Positions 46,666 through 57,260 of a stretch of DNA of 64,000 nucleotides are shown piece after piece. The DNA comes from Asterias amurensis (taxonomy: Eukaryota; Echinodermata; Asteroidea; Forcipulatida; Asteriidae). The stretch lies in contig NC_092667.1 of NCBI RefSeq assembly GCF_032118995.1, positions 418,931 through 482,930 of the forward strand, in the 5' to 3' direction. A program made the translations under genes and the position numbers. The number at the start of each line of letters is the position of its first letter. Position 1 is the stretch's first letter. Under the pieces are notes generated by a model. The model was not told the DNA's origin, did not search any database, and worked only from the letters and a program-made list of their open reading frames with translations.

Positions 46666-49600
46666 AGGGGGAGAGCGAGACGGGAGGGGAGAGGAGGAGG
46701 GTGGGGGTTCAAATTCTACATTACCTGATTAGTCTTCGTGCAGAGAATTTCTACAAGTGCTTCTTCGTCCGTTCCAAGACCCTTAACGAGGGAAAAAGTG
46801 AAATGATGAAATTTACACTTATCAGGTTATCAACCAAATCATGAAATAACAGTACAGGTTTATTGCCAATGGTTACACGGTGTGCTTTTAAATGCTTAAC
46901 ATAAAACTAACTTTAAATGAACATTACAGAATTGGTTTTTGCTAACAAAACAGTTGCTGACAGTGTAAGCACTTCATGTAATGCACCATATTGTAGCGGC
47001 GATGCAGATCGACCGGTAGGGGGCGCCAGCACGAATCCCCTTCGGAGCAACGCTTGCGGCCCAGACCAGCCGATCGTGTCTGCTCGCTGGAGAGGGCGCT
47101 CTCTGGCTTAGGTTTCAGCTTCGTGTAATTTTATGACTTGTTGTGTGATTAAAGCTCCAAAGAAACGGACAGAAAAGGCAGTTAATTGTTCCTTCAATTG
47201 TGTCATTAAACTGTGTACAACGCAACCCACGGTCAACGCTACAATATACATAAACTGACAAACCTGTCGAAGTTTGAGATTAATCTGCCATCTGGGTCAC
47301 GAGAGAATAGTGAAAAACTGAATACAAATTTTCCATTGCATCGATGCCAAAATAAAAAATAATAAAGCGCTAGTTAGATTATTTGTTTCTCATCAAATAT
47401 AACATTTCAGACAGAAATATTTCAAGGGATGTTTTCTACTATCATCATCATTAGAGCCTGTAAGTTTTGTAAATCTGTGATCTTCAAGATTTTTGTTTCT
47501 TACCAATTCTGTAACGTTCCTTTAAAAATTGAATTATGCTATACAATAACTGTTTATGTCCATAAACAAATGTCTTTACTGTTACTGATGATGTCATATT
47601 GAATTGAAACCGAACCGTCAAAATGATAGAAACATTACCTTTGTTGCTTCGTAGAGGCACCGTGCGTAGTATTCAACAGGTCGATCCATCAAAGCTCGTA
47701 CTGTCCGCCGAAAATTACCACTTAGTTTACTTTGGAAATGTCCAATCAGATCCTGTCATTATTTAGTAAATAATAATGATTGAATAGTTTAATTATCAAA
47801 ATTATGGGTCCGGTTTACCGTCCAGACTAAACCGGGCCAATTTAAGGGCCCCATTGTTTTTGCATTATTGTGTCTCTTGTACAGTCTTTTGTGTATATTA
47901 CTTGTTGCAACAGCACAAACAATTGTGAAATTTAACTGAACTACTGATAATTCAGTATGAGTATAGAGTTCTAACACATATCGGCGCGAATGGGTAAAAA
48001 CAAAAATGAATTTTCAATAAATACAAATTTAACATTTTTAAAATCGTTTGCAGTAACAGATGCTTAAACACAGGATTCGGACTGCCTCTGGCAATCTCAG
48101 TGGTCTAGTTGGTAAGACACTGCTCTAGAATTGACTAAGGTATTGGGTTTGAATACCACCCGAGTAACATGTCTGTGATTTTTTATAATATGTTTTTACC
48201 GAACTCGGGAAAGTACTGAGTATACAGTGCTAACATACATCGGTATATATGGGTAAAAACAAAATTAGCTCTTACTTTATTCCAGATGCAAGTTTAACAT
48301 CAATTAAAAAAGATCGATAATTACTGATGGTTAAGCCCGGTTCATACTTCAGCTGCGAATGCGAATGCGAAGCGAATTTGACGTGAATGTGACGTCACAA
48401 CCCTCATTTCGCAGCGATATTCGCAAGTGAGCCGAGCAGAGGGCAACTGCTGCGAATTATTCGTTGCGAATTTATGACGTAAACATTCGCTTCGCATTCA
48501 AATTCGCAGGAAATATGAACAAGGCTTACGGCCGTGTCCGAAACGGCGACTTCTGGTTCAGCTACGACTAGATCGCGCGCGTCTGTCTATTCCTCAACAC
48601 TGGAAGGTGCGCTGACTAGCCGTAGCTCAGTAGCCAAAGTCGCTGTTTCGGAGACTTAAAAACACTGGACACTATTGGTAATTGTCAAAGACCAGTCTTC
48701 TCTCTTGGTGTATCTCAACATATACACAAAATAACAAACCTGTGAAAATTTGAGCTCAACCTTGTCACATCACACGAAGTGTGCTTTCAGATGCTTGATT
48801 TCGAGACTTCAAATTCTAAATCTGAGGTCTCGAAATTAAAGGCAGTGGTTGGTAATTGCTCAAAATAATTATTAGCATTAAAACCTTTCTTGGTAACGAG
48901 TAATGGGGAGAGGGTGATAGTATAAACATTATGAGAAAAGGCTCCCTCTGACGTAAATGTAGTTTTCGAGTTGAAGTAGTTTTCCACGAATTTGATTGTA
49001 AGACCTCAGATTTAAAGTTTTTTGAGGTCTCGAAATCAAGCATCTGAAAGCATCTTCGTGTGACGAGCTGTTTTTCTTTTCTTTTATTATTATCTTGCAA
49101 CTTCGACGACCGATTGATCTCAAATGTTCACAGGTTTTTATTTTATGCATTTGTTGAGATACACCAACTGCGAAGGCTAGTCTTTGACAACAACCAATTT
49201 GTTTTTATAGTGTCAAGATTCTTTAAACTCGTGGAAAAATATTTCTCTCTCAAAAACTACTTCACTTCAGAGGGAGCCGTTTCCCACAATGTTTTATACC
49301 ATCAACAGCTCCAAATTACTGGTTACCAAGTAAGGTTTTATGTTAATAATTATTTTGAGTAATTACCAATAGTGTCCACTGCCTTTAAAGCGACTTACCC
49401 GACCGAAGGCCGTGACGTAATAGGCTCGTAATTGCTGTCTTTGCGCATTGGAGCGGTGTGCAAGGATGTCAATGATAGCCTTCTCATCATTACCTGTTAT
49501 AATCAGAGTGAGCGGTGGTAACAAAAGAATAATGGTACTTTGTATTTATTTTACTCTTACCTGGAATGTGCACTGGCCGATAACCCTACCTGTTTAGCAG

Positions 49601-51454
49601 GGTTATTTATTCCCTAGGTAAAAGTCATTTCCCGGGAAAATCCCGGCAATTTTTTCGTAGTGTGGAAAGATCGACCAAAAGTCCCGGGAATTTACCGGGA
49701 AACAAATATGGTGTGAAAAGGTCAATTGACTGGACCTTTCCGCATAAGAGGGGGATCAGGTTAAAGTGACCGAACAGTATGTTTTACTCGTTATACTTCG
49801 TGCACACAGACCTATCGACCTACTTGTGACGAAGTGGAGACCTTGGTTCTTTCTGGCAGGTTGGTGCCTTGCCGACAGCCAGTGCTGGGTTTTGTTGTTG
49901 CCCCCCCCCCCCCACACACACAAACAAGAATCACTGGGTGCGTTCGTTTAGCTTCCCTGGGTCGACCCCGATGTGGCGTTTTTTTTTGTCAGAACAAACG
50001 TGGGCACACAATTACTCCACGTTCGTCCTCGAACCTGGACCCCCCCCCCAGACACATCATCACGTGAGCCTTCCCGTGGTGACGTCAGTGCACATCGGGC
50101 CAGCCCCAAGTGACACAATCTACATGCGGGGCTCTTGGGGCTGGCCCGAGGTGCACTGACGTCACCACGGGAAGGCTCACGTGATGATGTGTCTGGGTTT
50201 TTTCCAGGTTCGAGGACAAACGTGGGTAATTGTGTGCCCACGTTTGTCCTTGAAAAAATAAAATACGCCACATCGGGGTCGACCCAGGGAAGCTAAACGA
50301 ACGCACCCTGGACACAGCGCCCTCTCATGATGTGAACAGTGAAAAACACGTTTTAACGTGTTTTTAAAATTACTGAGACAGATTTTGGATATGCCTTCGA
50401 AATAAACTGCTCCAGTTGGTCGTTATCAACTGTATAAACACCCCATGTGACGCGCTTTCCTCCAATAGGAATAGAGAAACTGTCTGCGGTATTTATGAAA
50501 CATGAATAAATTGTTGAGTTAAAACATTTCAGTGCATTGGTGTAATTGTTTATATATTTTTACATTTTGCATTGAGGCTTGTTATTATGGACTGGCATGA
50601 TTCGGTCACTAGGGCACACATATCCCCCCTTGGACCAAAGAGTGGCCAGAAGTGGGTCATTTATTTTCAATTACAGCCCCCTTGTGGTCACTCACAGTAA
50701 CTCGAGTAGAATGCACGTGCACTATGGCCTCATTTCCTGTCCATAAGTCTACTATATTTACCTATACCCTGCATCGCCTTATGCAGTATCAGTGAATCTT
50801 TCACCTTGTCAAATTCTGTGCATGCCTTTATTGTCCCCTGGACACAAACAACATTATAAACACGAACATTATTGTTTTGGTATTCTTGACAACAATACAA
50901 AATAAATCTCAAACAATTACCGGTATTAAGGGAGATGTTCTATTTTACTTCAGTTTGGCGGTTTGCCTGTCTTTGTTTATGGGTATAAACTTAAAAGTAC
51001 AAAACAAAGTAACAATCTACGGCGTGTTGACCACATAGCCACTGGACACCTCTGGTGTGTGTCAAAGACCCTTATTCCCACAAGGTGTATCCGAACATAA
51101 ACATTAACATAATTGGTCATCAAGTTGCAATGGAGAATAATGAAAGAAGAAAAAAACACTTGTTGCACACAAAAAATTCAGATGCCAATAAGGCTTCAGG
51201 CCTGAAGTATTTTATACTATCAACAGCTCTCCATTGCTCGAAACCAACAAGTTGTGTTATTAGCAATTAAAGGCAGTAGACACTATTGGTAATTGTCAAA
51301 GACTAGCCTTCACAGTTGGTGTATCTCAACATATGCATAAAATAAATAACCTGTGAAAATTTGAGCTCAATCGGTCATCAAAGTTCCGAGATAATAATGA
51401 AAGAAGAAAACATGGGAAGAGGTTGATGGTAATACTTACTTTATAATCATCCAT
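39160..51454 (-). CDS. Annexin, four repeats, complete 12-exon gene (annexin 2 of this window)
   Basis: Exons in transcript order: 51454-51440, 50837-50762, 49493-49399, 47752-47639, 46781-46725, 45318-45285, 43669-43590, 43226-43158, 42097-41996, 41596-41521, 40860-40748 and 39288-39160 (stop TAA). All introns are GT-AG and the phases join to 319 residues. Four annexin repeats are seen. Calcium loops read GIGNDE (29-34), GLGTDE (101-106), RWGTDE (185-190) and GLGTND (260-265); the first and last deviate from GxGTDE. The repeat-3 start, [10 protein letters not shown], resembles the vertebrate A4/A5 type. The protein starts MDDYKG with no signal peptide, so it should be cytosolic and bind phospholipid with calcium. 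Exon lengths equal those of the plus-strand annexin in nearly every case. Subfamily not decided. Confidence 0.93.
39523..39990. mobile_element. Family C foldback joined to a family A MITE
   Basis: TCGATTTCACCAAACTCTTC starts the foldback (39523 to about 39645). Then family A sequence (GGTTGTCAAAGACCAGTCTT) runs to GTGTGCATTCCCTTTAA. The same pairing is seen at 22742-23297. Confidence 0.5.
40204..40557. mobile_element. TTAA-ended element, family P
   Basis: TTAATAAAGATGCTATGTCA at the left, TGACATAGCATCTTTAA at the right. About 354 bp, no ORF, in the last intron of annexin 2. Confidence 0.6.
42157..42482. repeat. MITE family A, left end lost
   Basis: ACTTACTTGGTAACGAGCAA through GGTGTCCATTGCCTTTA. 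Core recognisable, termini degraded. In annexin 2 intron 8. Confidence 0.55.
42595..42850. repeat. Degenerate ~100-bp tandem repeat
   Basis: Three diverged copies of TAGGTTTGTACAGCGAACGT followed by CTGATTTGCTA and TTGGACA. Confidence 0.55.
43917..44245. mobile_element. SINE-like element family T
   Basis: TATATAGCGCATGAATCTGA start, then CACAGCCAGGAACACC, GGGACCAACGGCTTTAAG and AACACCAGAGTTTGAATTCG. It has the antisense box GGGATTTGAACCC. Located between annexin 2 exons 6 and 7. Confidence 0.6.
44483..45213. mobile_element. MITE family A, nested in N and split by D
   Basis: GAAAGGCAGTGGACACTATT at the left, ACCAATAGTGTCCAGTGT then TTTTAA at the right. Interrupted at 44652-45043. Confidence 0.75.
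44652..45043. mobile_element. TTAA-ended palindromic MITE, family D (innermost)
   Basis: TTAAAGGAACACGTTGCCTT to GGCAACGTGTTCCTTTAA, 392 bp, near-perfect palindrome centred on CAAAATTTTG. TTAA flanks both sides inside family A. Confidence 0.88.
45455..45690 (-). mobile_element. tRNA-derived SINE, minus strand
   Basis: Reverse complement carries A-box-like TGGTCTAGTTGGTAAGACAC and B-box-like GGGTTCGAATCC. Lies in annexin 2 intron 5. Confidence 0.65.
46021..46558. mobile_element. TTAA-ended element, family O (~538 bp)
   Basis: TTAAAGGGACACACCGGCTG at the left, GGCCAGTGTCTCCCTTTAA at the right. Inner arms GGTCACGTGATTGTTTG / CAATCACGCGACC. No transposase frame. Confidence 0.65.
46619..46710. 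repeat. GA-rich microsatellite
   Basis: (GA)n followed by an impure G/A purine tract, just before annexin 2 exon 5 on the plus strand. Confidence 0.9.
48010..48310 (+). mobile_element. tRNA-derived SINE
   Basis: TGGTCTAGTTGGTAAGACAC plus B-box-like GGGTTTGAATACC, with the same body sequences as the other three copies. Confidence 0.6.
48331..48529. mobile_element. Foldback element family H
   Basis: TTAAGCCCGGTTCATACTTC to GAAATATGAACAAGGCTTA; less perfect than the copy at 31413-31595. Confidence 0.65.
48530..48657. repeat. Short hairpin element (family I)
   Basis: GTGTCCGAAACGGCGACTTC mirrored by AAGTCGCTGTTTCGGAGAC, inner CAGCTACG / CGTAGCTC. Confidence 0.55.
48655..49389. mobile_element. 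MITE family A with another family A copy inside
   Basis: Outer copy: CTTAAAAACACTGGACACTA to ATAGTGTCCACTGCCTTTAA. Inner copy at 48836-49226 starts TTAAAGGCAGTGGTTGGTAA and ends AAGATTCTTTAA. After it the outer arm resumes with ACTCGTGGAAAAATATTTCT. Confidence 0.75.
49935..50308. mobile_element. Foldback element family E, long copy
   Basis: GGGTGCGTTCGTTTAGCTTC at the left, reverse complement at the right, ~370 bp. Inner arms GCCTTCCCGTGGTGACGTCA / TGACGTCACCACGGGAAGGC. The ORFs across it are palindrome artefacts. Confidence 0.8.
51035..51415. repeat. Two truncated family A MITE pieces
   Basis: 51035-51260 is a diverged copy. A second left end, TTAAAGGCAGTAGACACTAT, starts at 51270 and breaks off near 51410, just downstream (plus sense) of which lies annexin 2 exon 1. 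Confidence 0.5.
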
Positions 51455-52214
51455 GATTTCTAACAATACGGAACAAGCAGTCGTTGTACTATTATGGGAT
51501 GTTCAGGTCATCAAGTCTAGTCAATTCTCCAGGTGTAGACGCAAGTATAGTATGATTATCAATAGTACGGGTAATTGAAAACCATGAATTTGTATGGTCG
51601 TAAAAAGTCTCGCGCCACTATTAATATTTATGTCTTGAGATTAAAAAAAAAAAAATTTGCTTCTGGAGTTCAGCCAAGAGTGAAATATGCAGGTTGAATT
51701 TCCGTTGTTATCTAAATTAGTTGACTTGATTCTGCGCACTCGACGTGTGGTAGGCCTTCCATGTAGTTTATTTATGTATCTGCACGACCGTAGATTGAAG
51801 TTCTACCTACTTGCGACTACCGACAATTTCTCTAATTCAAAACAGATATTATCGGTTTATTAAATTTCCTGTAAGACTGTTCCATTTTTTACAAAGGTGG
51901 AGTACAAGTAATCTTGAATTTGTAAAACGATCTTTTAAAGCTTGCCGCTTTATGCCGCAATCGAAGCTTAAATGCAGTATTTTGTATTGGAATGTTCTCT
52001 AAGATACTTCCAGATTGATTTCTTTTTTTTTGCAAAATTTTAGACAACAGGACAGCGATTGCATATATGCATGCAATGGTCCCTTCCCGCTCAAATGCAG
52101 CACAAGTAAAACTATTTTTTTTTAATTAAAAGACATTCAACATGTTCATGCATTTTCTCTAATTCGATTAAATTATTGTTTCATTTGAACTATTTGCATT
52201 ACTTGAACACATGG
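51455..52214. other. Upstream region of annexin 2
   Basis: Should hold the 5' UTR and promoter of the minus-strand annexin. No TATA box or repeat is obvious. Confidence 0.35.
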
Positions 52215-52604
52215 TTAAAGGCACTGGACACTTTTGGTAATAATATGCAAAGTAATTGTAAGCATAAAAACTTACTTAGTAACAAGCAATGGAGAGCTGT
52301 TCAATGGTATAAAACATTGTGAGAAACGCCTCCTTCTGAAGTAACGTAGTTTTTGAGAAGAAGTCGTTTCTGACTAAAATATCTGAATTGAATTGACTTG
52401 AGACCTGAGCTGAAGTCCTGAATTCAAGGCATCTGAAAGCACACAACTTGTGCGACAAGGGTGTTTTTTTCTTTCATTATTCTCTCGCAACTTCGTCGAC
52501 CACTTGAGTTCAAGTTTTCACAGGCTTGTTATATGTTGAGATACACCAAGTTAGAAGACTAGTCTTAGACAATATGACCAATAGTGTCCAATGTCTTTTT
52601 TTAA
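52215..52604. mobile_element. TTAA-ended MITE, family A
   Basis: TTAAAGGCACTGGACACTTT at the left, ACCAATAGTGTCCAATGTC then T-run and TTAA at the right. Confidence 0.75.
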
Positions 52605-52870
52605 GCTCTTTTGTCAGGGTTTGTTTCAGTCCTGTTTTGTTCAACAAAACCCAAGACTACATTTTCACCATTCTTTAATAATTGAATTTCTATGACCGAT
52701 TTACAATATTTGATGAAATTGAATGGGTGACCAACAGCCTCTTGCTGTTGGCTTGAAAGGGCTTTAATGTACGAAACAAAACATAGATTTACATTAAACT
52801 ACGGTTTGAAGATAATGATGGTAGAAAGCTTCTCCTTATATTGCTGAGGTGCTTGGTTTTTGAGAAATGA

Positions 52871-53182
52871 TTAAAGACAGTGGACAGTATTGGTAACTGT
52901 CAAAGACCAGTCCCTTCACTTGGCTAACTCAACATATACATAAAACAACACACCTGTGAAAATTTAAGCTCAATCAGTCGTCGAAGTTGCGAGATAATAA
53001 TGAAAGAAAAAACACCCTTTTCACACGAAGTTGTGTGCTTTCATAATAATTATGCTTGGTTCCGAGACCTCAAATTCTAAATCTGAAAATTATTTCTCTC
53101 TCGAAAACTACGTCACTTCTGAGGAAGCCGTTTCTCTCAATGTTTTATAATATCAACCTCTCCACATTACTTATTACCAACA
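52871..53182. mobile_element. MITE family A, right end truncated
   Basis: ATTAAAGACAGTGGACAGTA at the left, core intact, ends abruptly after TTACTTATTACCAA. Confidence 0.6.
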
Positions 53183-53576
53183 GTATAGCGAAGTCGTGAG
53201 TTTGGTTGCACAGTCGTGTCTTTCTACTTTCAACCTCGTACGAGTGGGTAGAAAGTACTCATTCTGAGTACGTGTATCGAACAGATGGTACGCATGTACA
53301 TGTAGGTATTTGTACATGCGCTATACACGTATTGTATGCATGCTTTGTGTTACGTGGGGGCATGTGCGCTGGCGGAATTTCAGTGGGGACTCGGATTTAT
53401 GCAGGTCGCGGGCTGGCTGGAGCACCTTGATCAAGGGTACCCACCTTCAACAGCCTGGGGCCAAACCATCACGTCCAGCCTTGGCGGTCAAGACCACGCA
53501 ACAAAAGGATTACCTCACACGGCGCCACACCCACAAAATGGAGCAGCTCATCTACAGGCTCTGTGTCCTGCAGTGG
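53183..53576. other. Intergenic, no gene supported
   Basis: GC-richer stretch with overlapping ORFs in two frames (53310-53638) that look like chance; no splice context or family. Confidence 0.4.
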
Positions 53577-53719
53577 ATTTCACAAAGAGTTTAAATAGAC
53601 TAGTCTTATCTCGCGGTAGAACGAGTTACTCGTCCTAACTTAGGACAAGCCTTGAGTTTTTAATATCTCCAAAAGAGTAAATAGGACTAGTCGTAAGTTA
53701 GGACCATCTTTGTGAAATA
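53577..53719. mobile_element. Foldback element family C
   Basis: ATTTCACAAAGA and TCTTTGTGAAAT ends; inner GACTAGTC and CCTAACTTAGGA motifs. Confidence 0.6.
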
Positions 53720-53818
53720 AAACTCAGGGTACATAAGCTGACGAAGTCAACTGAACACAGCTTAATCAGGGTATCAGTTAAATTCCTGGCGATATTAGCA
53801 AAAACATTATTAAACTTA

Positions 53819-54046
53819 ATGGACCCTCCCATGAAACATGCTAATTACTTTCACGCATGCGTACAGACCCTGTTGGTTGGCAAACGCCATAAAGTTGTGC
53901 ACTAAGCAGACGCGCAATCGCGTCTGCTTCACGCACCCATTAGCCGTGTACAAAACCGCGCGATGTTCCCTCATTTTGCCAACGAAAACGTTAGTGCGCA
54001 TGCGCTATGTTCAATTTACATATTTCATGGGAAGGGTCTATTGCAA
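53819..54046. mobile_element. Foldback element, TAGACC-like ends (family G relative)
   Basis: TGGACCCTCCCATGAAAC mirrored by TTTCATGGGAAGGGTCTA; centre AGACGCGCAATCGCGTCT is a perfect hairpin. Confidence 0.65.
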
Positions 54047-54383
54047 TGGCATATCCTTTATTCATAAATACCCCAGACAGTTTCGCTATTCCTATTGGTG
54101 GAGAGCGCGTCGCGTGGGTGTGTATAAACCTTTGTTTTTAACCAGTAAAAAGTGTTGAAACATGGGCGTGACACGCGAGCTTGCACCTGTGCTGATAAGA
54201 CAGTTTCTTCATTCCTATTGGTTGAGAGCAACGGCTGAAACAGTTGTGCCAAATAATCAAGAACCAGGCCTCGTTGGGTTTAAACCACTAGTTGGAAACC
54301 TCTTCATAAAATTCACGACTCATAAAATTCACGTTTCAATGTACGTTTATAGGCATTTGCTGTAATAAGGCAGTGGCGTTTGA

Positions 54384-54390
54384 TATAAAG
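54384..54390 (+). promoter_or_regulatory. TATA box of secreted-protein gene A
   Basis: TATAAAG 85 bp before the last base preceding the ATG region. The same box in the same context (TTGATATAAAG) precedes gene B. Confidence 0.6.
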
Positions 54391-54474
54391 GCACAACTCG
54401 TAGCAGACATCTGCACAAACTTTGTTCAAGTATTAACACCATCATCAGAAGTGTAACATTTAAATTTGACAAGC

Positions 54475-55317
54475 ATGTTCACCGCACTGTTGATTGTGAC
54501 CATCTTGGTCAATACTGTTCCGTCGTCGTATTGCGTCTACTCAGGTTGTTCAACCGAATCAATTGACAACATTGATGACCTTCAAATACAACAAATCATG
54601 TCCCAGAGATCTGTTATTGAAGAAATTGAACGAAATCCGCAACTCTTGTCCAATGCCACACACCATAAATCATTTGTGACACTCACTCCTCGGCAGAACC
54701 AGCAGATTCTGAGAAAGTACCCCGCGATATTCAGGGATAATAAGTCAGTCCTAACCTCTTCATCGACAATGGGGACTGAAACGACGGCTCAGATATGCCC
54801 GCCTGAACCAATACATAGACGTCTTGTCTTGGCATTTACTCCGGAAGGACAACTGGTTCAACTCTTGCAGGTAAGTAACGGGTTTCCTTCTATTGCGAAA
54901 TAGGTGTTGGGATTGTTTTGCTGGGTTGTGGAGTAAATCAGCAGGAAACCGGTCCCATTCAGTGAACATATACTCCGATTTTCAAAAATCTATAAATGAG
55001 CTTCCCGAATTTTCAAAAACTTTGTTTCACGTCGTTCAATACCATCAGTGTAGGCTACCAATCGTGATCATAAACTACCATATTATGCCACACTTTACTA
55101 TTGTTTGTTATAGATGCCTGAACAAAATGATAACCAGTTGATTTTGGAAGAAACCTGCAAGGACGAGGTTTCATTCGGCAAGATATGCCGTGTAGTTGAG
55201 CGCGTTGTGATTGCACTCTTTGTTAATTTAAGCCGTATAGTGGAGACGGGTGGTACTAACGAGGACTTCGACCTCTCCCATGTGATCGTACAGTACTGTG
55301 CAGCTTTTGAGCCATAA
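54475..55317 (+). CDS. Small secreted cysteine-containing protein, copy A
   Basis: Two exons, 54475-54870 and 55114-55317 (stop TAA), joined in phase 0 into 199 residues. The N-terminus MFTALLIVTILVNTVPSSYC is a clear signal peptide. A polar middle follows with a glycosylation site (SNAT) and a basic segment near RKYPAIFRD that could be processed. The C-terminal part has four spaced cysteines: ICPP, ETCKDE, KICRVV and a final QYCAAFEP. The block GQLVQLLQ, then QLIL, then C, then C, then a hydrophobic strand, then VIVQYC faintly follows the spaetzle/trunk cystine-knot pattern, but the cysteine count is low. The function is unknown, and a secreted ligand is only a guess. A TATA box lies 85 bp upstream. 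An ATTAAA in the duplicated 3' flank may serve for polyadenylation. Confidence 0.75.
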
Positions 55318-55685
55318 GGTCCCTAGACCTGGAGCTCGAGTAGGTCCCAGCTGGCCAACCACCGGGTTTAGCTGAGCCGTTATAGCGTACTTTAATACAT
55401 TCTATACACGATATTAAACATAATAGAGATGTATGTAGCTGCACATTGAGCGAGCAAAATACGTTAACGTGAATGTCAAAAATTCAGTTGTTTCTGAGTG
55501 ACGTCGACACGTTTGGCTTATTGCATGCTCACGTATGACGTCTGCGCGCACGTACGTACCTGACGCGAAAAATGGTAACTTCGCGTATGCTTGAAACGTG
55601 ATATTTTAACGACGCACTTTTACGACGTTCACGTTCACGTGGAATGTGCAGCTAAACTTCAATATTACCAAAATACTTTCCATAT

Positions 55686-56076
55686 TTAAAAGGTATTTTA
55701 CCTTGGATCGGTCGATTGGATCGGTCTTTGAAAAGCGCTTGAAACCGTTTGTTATAAAATGCAACGATCAGAAAGATGTTTTAAAAGTAGAGTGCAATTA
55801 TCAACACACTCCAACGGTTTTCCTTGTACGTCGTGAACTAATAAGGTATGCTTTCTTTTTGAGTCAAAGTTTTGACTCAAGAAAATGGCCGACCGTGTTA
55901 GTTTGCAAAGTAAGGGGAAAACTATGCAATAGTTATATGCAATCTAGTCATATCTGTGTGGATCATTGTATTATACTATAAAACACCTTCCAATACCATA
56001 ATGCATTTCATAATGAACAGTTTCAAAGGATTTTCATAGACCAACCCTTTCGATCGAAGGCAACGTGTCACTTTAA
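55686..56076. mobile_element. TTAA-ended MITE, family D, diverged
   Basis: TTAAAAGGTATTTTACCTTG at the left, GGCAACGTGTCACTTTAA at the right. Lies about 370 bp after gene A. Confidence 0.65.
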
Positions 56077-56590
56077 TAATATTATTTTAAATGGTTCAAG
56101 GACGTTTTTCCGGTCGTTCCCCAATGTATAATGAGTTCTGGTGTGTTACGAAGTTGCTACTACTTTATGGTTTAATAGTAACTATTGGCTGATCAATTAC
56201 CTGGTTTAGCTGAGCCAGCGAAAAATGGTCACAGGTACCAGAAGTGGATCTGGCAATTTTTGAGTCTTATATTAGTCTTCTACAGACAATGTCACAGCCG
56301 TTTACATTATGTCGGCTTAGTTATAAATCATTTAAAATGTTTACTTCATAACGGTGTTATGGTTTTTAGTCTATATACAGCTATAGAAAATCTCTGTGAC
56401 TATTTCGTTCATTGTAAACACCCGTATTTAATGGTATTTACGTTCATATTGATAACGTTTGCTGCCTTTACTTTATTTAAATGTTTACTTTCTATCCACC
56501 CGAACACCATGTATTTGTTATTAAAACAACTCTGCACAGAACGTAATAAATTACAGTGTTTTATTTCATTCTTGAGTGCACGTGGTAAAT

Positions 56591-56971
56591 TTAAAGGAAC
56601 ACCTTGCCTTTGATTGGTCAAGTTGGTCTTTAAAAAGCGTTACTTTGTAACCGTTTTTAACAAAATGCATATCGGTAGAAAGATGTTCTAAAAGTAGAAT
56701 ACAATGATCCACACAAAAACGCCTCGAAATTGCACGGTTTTCCTTTTTACCTCGTCGACTATCACATTTATGGGAGTCAAATTTTTAACTCCTATAAATG
56801 GCCGACCGTGTTAGTTAGCAAAGGAAAACCACGCAATTTCGAGGCAAATTTGTGTGGATCATTATATTCTACTTTTAAAACATTTTACCAACCATATGCA
56901 CTTCATAACAAACGGTTATAAACGCTTTTTATAGACCAACTCGTCCGATCCAAGGCAATGTGTTCCTTTAA
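56591..56971. mobile_element. TTAA-ended palindromic MITE, family D
   Basis: TTAAAGGAACACCTTGCCTT to GGCAATGTGTTCCTTTAA. Confidence 0.8.
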
Positions 56972-57074
56972 CTGCTCGCATGACATGGTGTTTTATTTCA
57001 GTTCTGTATGGTAATCAGTTATAGTTAATAGCAGGAACCACACAGCGTGGCGCAACGGGCCCTATGTACTGTGC

Positions 57075-57260
57075 TTCAAGGGACACGTTGCTTTGGATCG
57101 GGCGAGTTGGTTTAACAAAGCGTTTGAAACCGTTTGTTATGAAATGCGTAATGGTTAAAAGTATAATCAAATGATCAACACATATGCTTCATACTTGCGC
57201 GGTATTAATTTGCTACTGGCTGGCCATTTTGTGGTAGTTCACGACGTATAAAAGGTAAAC
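57075..57260. repeat. MITE family D, left half
   Basis: GGGACACGTTGCTTTGGATC through GGCCATTTTGTGGTAGTTCA. The right arm is missing. Confidence 0.55.

Noticed and set aside
49766-50315. Series of ORFs with repeated [12 protein letters not shown]-like peptides
   Set aside because: Palindromic family E element; the same peptide appears on both strands.
56185-56613. 142-codon ORF with hydrophobic stretches
   Set aside because: It starts in sequence resembling the 3' flank of gene A and runs into a family D MITE; AT-rich hydrophobic chance frame, no splice or promoter support.
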